A stretch of 7,670 nucleotides of DNA. Source: GCA-002701455 sp964342575 (GTDB lineage Bacteria > Pseudomonadota > Alphaproteobacteria > Thalassobaculales > Thalassobaculaceae). A program made the position numbers and the translations under genes. Below the pieces are notes generated by a model. That model saw only the letters and a program-made list of their open reading frames with translations. It was not told where the DNA came from and did no database searches. Below are positions 6,760 through 7,670 of this stretch, in pieces. Within the stretch, counting starts at the first letter, position 1. Each line of letters starts with the position of its first letter. The DNA lies in NCBI GenBank assembly GCA_964342575.1, contig CAYFGZ010000146.1:1-7670 (forward strand). Direction: 5' to 3'.

Positions 6760-7670
6760 ATGTCAAAAAATCAAGCTATCGACCCAATAACCTTAACTGT
6801 TATCTGGAACACAATGCTTTCTATCGCCGAAGAGCTGGGAACTACGCTCCGTCATACCGCTTTTTCAGAAGGAGTAAGGGAAGGAGACGACTTCTCAACA
6901 GCTTTGTTCAATAAGGATGCATTGATGGTAGCCCAGGGGAATTTCAGCCCAGGTCATTTGGGATCGATGCCAACGTGCGTCAAACATGCCTTGACTTATT
7001 TTCCTCCCGACTCGCTAAAACCGGGCGATTCCATTTTGTTAAACGACTCGTTTCTCGGCTCAGGACACTTTCCCGATACATTTCAAATTATGCCAGTGTT
7101 TATAGATGAACGCTTAATTGGTTTTGTCGCCTGCTCTGCACACCAAGTCGACATGGGTGGAGCCGCACCCGGCTCCCAAAAAGTTCATGGAGTGACCGAA
7201 TCTTTTCAAGAAGGATTACGTATACTGCCGGTCCGCCTCGTAAGAAAGGGTCGAATAGATGAGGACATTTTAAGAATTATATTAGGTAATGTTCGAATGC
7301 CAGAAAAAGTAAGGGGTGATTTGTTAGCACAACACACAGCCAATCTCACCGCTGCAACAAGATTACAAAAATTATTCATGGACTATGGTATCGACGAGGT
7401 AGAAGAAGCCTACCATCTGATCCTAAATCGATCGGAGCAGGCAATGCGCGATGCGCTATCCAAGGTGCCTGCTGGAATATATAGTTTTGAGGATTATTTG
7501 GATGATTACGGTCCAGGTACAGAACCGATTCTAATGGCAGTGGATATAACTTTTAATGGAAAAAATCAAAAGGAGAGTTTTCATGAATGGCGACAAAATA
7601 TTGGAATAATCTCACATGAAAACAGATTGTACGGGGATTTGAATTCAATGGATAATTTACGTTTTTTTGG
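6760..7670 (+). CDS. hyuB: Hydantoinase B/oxoprolinase family subunit B (HyuB-like), N-terminal part
   Basis: The first 303 residues of the partner subunit of HyuA; the gene runs off the right edge (the family is usually over 500 residues). HyuB carries the metal site and substrate chamber of the complex. Seen are DPITLTVIWN (8-17), SIAEELGTTLRHTAFS (21-36), the GHLGSMP segment (65-71), the PGDSILLNDSFLGSGHFPD block (88-106) with His103 and Asp106, SAHQVDMGGAAPGS (126-139) with His128 and Asp131, FQEGLRILPVRL (149-160), RIILGNVRMPEKVRGDL (172-188), and FEDYLDDYGPGTEPI (243-257). Histidine and aspartate residues in the two central blocks are probable metal ligands by family analogy. The AGGGAA ribosome binding site (6745-6750) overlaps the hyuA stop, implying coupled translation. 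After about residue 271 the sequence departs from the usual family pattern, although the frame stays open. Confidence 0.92.
   Translation, partial: MSKNQAIDPITLTVIWNTMLSIAEELGTTLRHTAFSEGVREGDDFSTALFNKDALMVAQGNFSPGHLGSMPTCVKHALTYFPPDSLKPGDSILLNDSFLGSGHFPDTFQIMPVFIDERLIGFVACSAHQVDMGGAAPGSQKVHGVTESFQEGLRILPVRLVRKGRIDEDILRIILGNVRMPEKVRGDLLAQHTANLTAATRLQKLFMDYGIDEVEEAYHLILNRSEQAMRDALSKVPAGIYSFEDYLDDYGPGTEPILMAVDITFNGKNQKESFHEWRQNIGIISHENRLYGDLNSMDNLRFF

Noticed and set aside
7570..7609. AAGGAG seven bases before an ATG at 7583, resembling a new gene start inside hyuB
   Set aside because: The frame it opens ends after eight codons (MNGDKILE) at TAA 7607-7609, while the hyuB frame stays open, so it is most likely chance.
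1..7670. Mobile elements, CRISPR arrays, tRNA or rRNA genes
   Set aside because: Reading the sequence showed no transposase or integrase, no regularly spaced repeats, and no tRNA-like or rRNA-like segments.

Overview
The window holds six protein-coding genes and almost no free DNA. Base composition is moderate (roughly mid-40s % GC by eye), genes are tightly packed, starts have AG-rich ribosome binding sites, and the families present are typical of heterotrophic bacteria. Acyl-CoA synthetase, CaiB/BaiF-type CoA-transferase and HyuA/HyuB-type ATP-dependent amidohydrolases are especially common in uncultured, often marine, proteobacterial and chloroflexotal genomes. That source is an inference from gene content only; there is no rRNA or marker gene here to fix the taxon.

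Layout: (1) 1-488, plus strand, the C-terminal part of an aldo/keto reductase that starts outside the window. (2) 529-4462, minus strand, a three-gene unit read right to left: an amidinotransferase/arginine-deiminase-fold protein (4462-3485), an AMP-forming acyl-CoA synthetase (3461-1890, 23 bp behind it), and a family III CoA-transferase (1764-529, after a 125-bp gap). (3) 4463-4667, a 205-bp divergent intergenic region that should hold the promoters for both directions. (4) 4668-7670, plus strand, hyuA followed after 13 bp by hyuB, which runs off the right edge. The aldo/keto reductase and the CoA-transferase converge with only 40 bp between their stops.

How the genes may work together (inference): HyuA/HyuB enzymes use ATP to open cyclic amides such as hydantoins, oxoproline or lactams, or to carboxylate ketones. 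Amidinotransferase-fold enzymes act on guanidino groups. The acyl-CoA synthetase and CoA-transferase turn free carboxylic acids into CoA thioesters. A divergent cassette with all four activities suggests catabolism of a nitrogen-rich cyclic or guanidino compound whose freed acid is passed to CoA-based degradation. The substrate cannot be read from the sequence. No mobile element, CRISPR array, tRNA or rRNA was seen, and nothing here proves a wholly new system. The main points of interest are the gene combination, a non-canonical active-site motif in the deiminase-fold protein, an unusual stretch at the visible end of HyuB, and two GC-rich intragenic hairpins.
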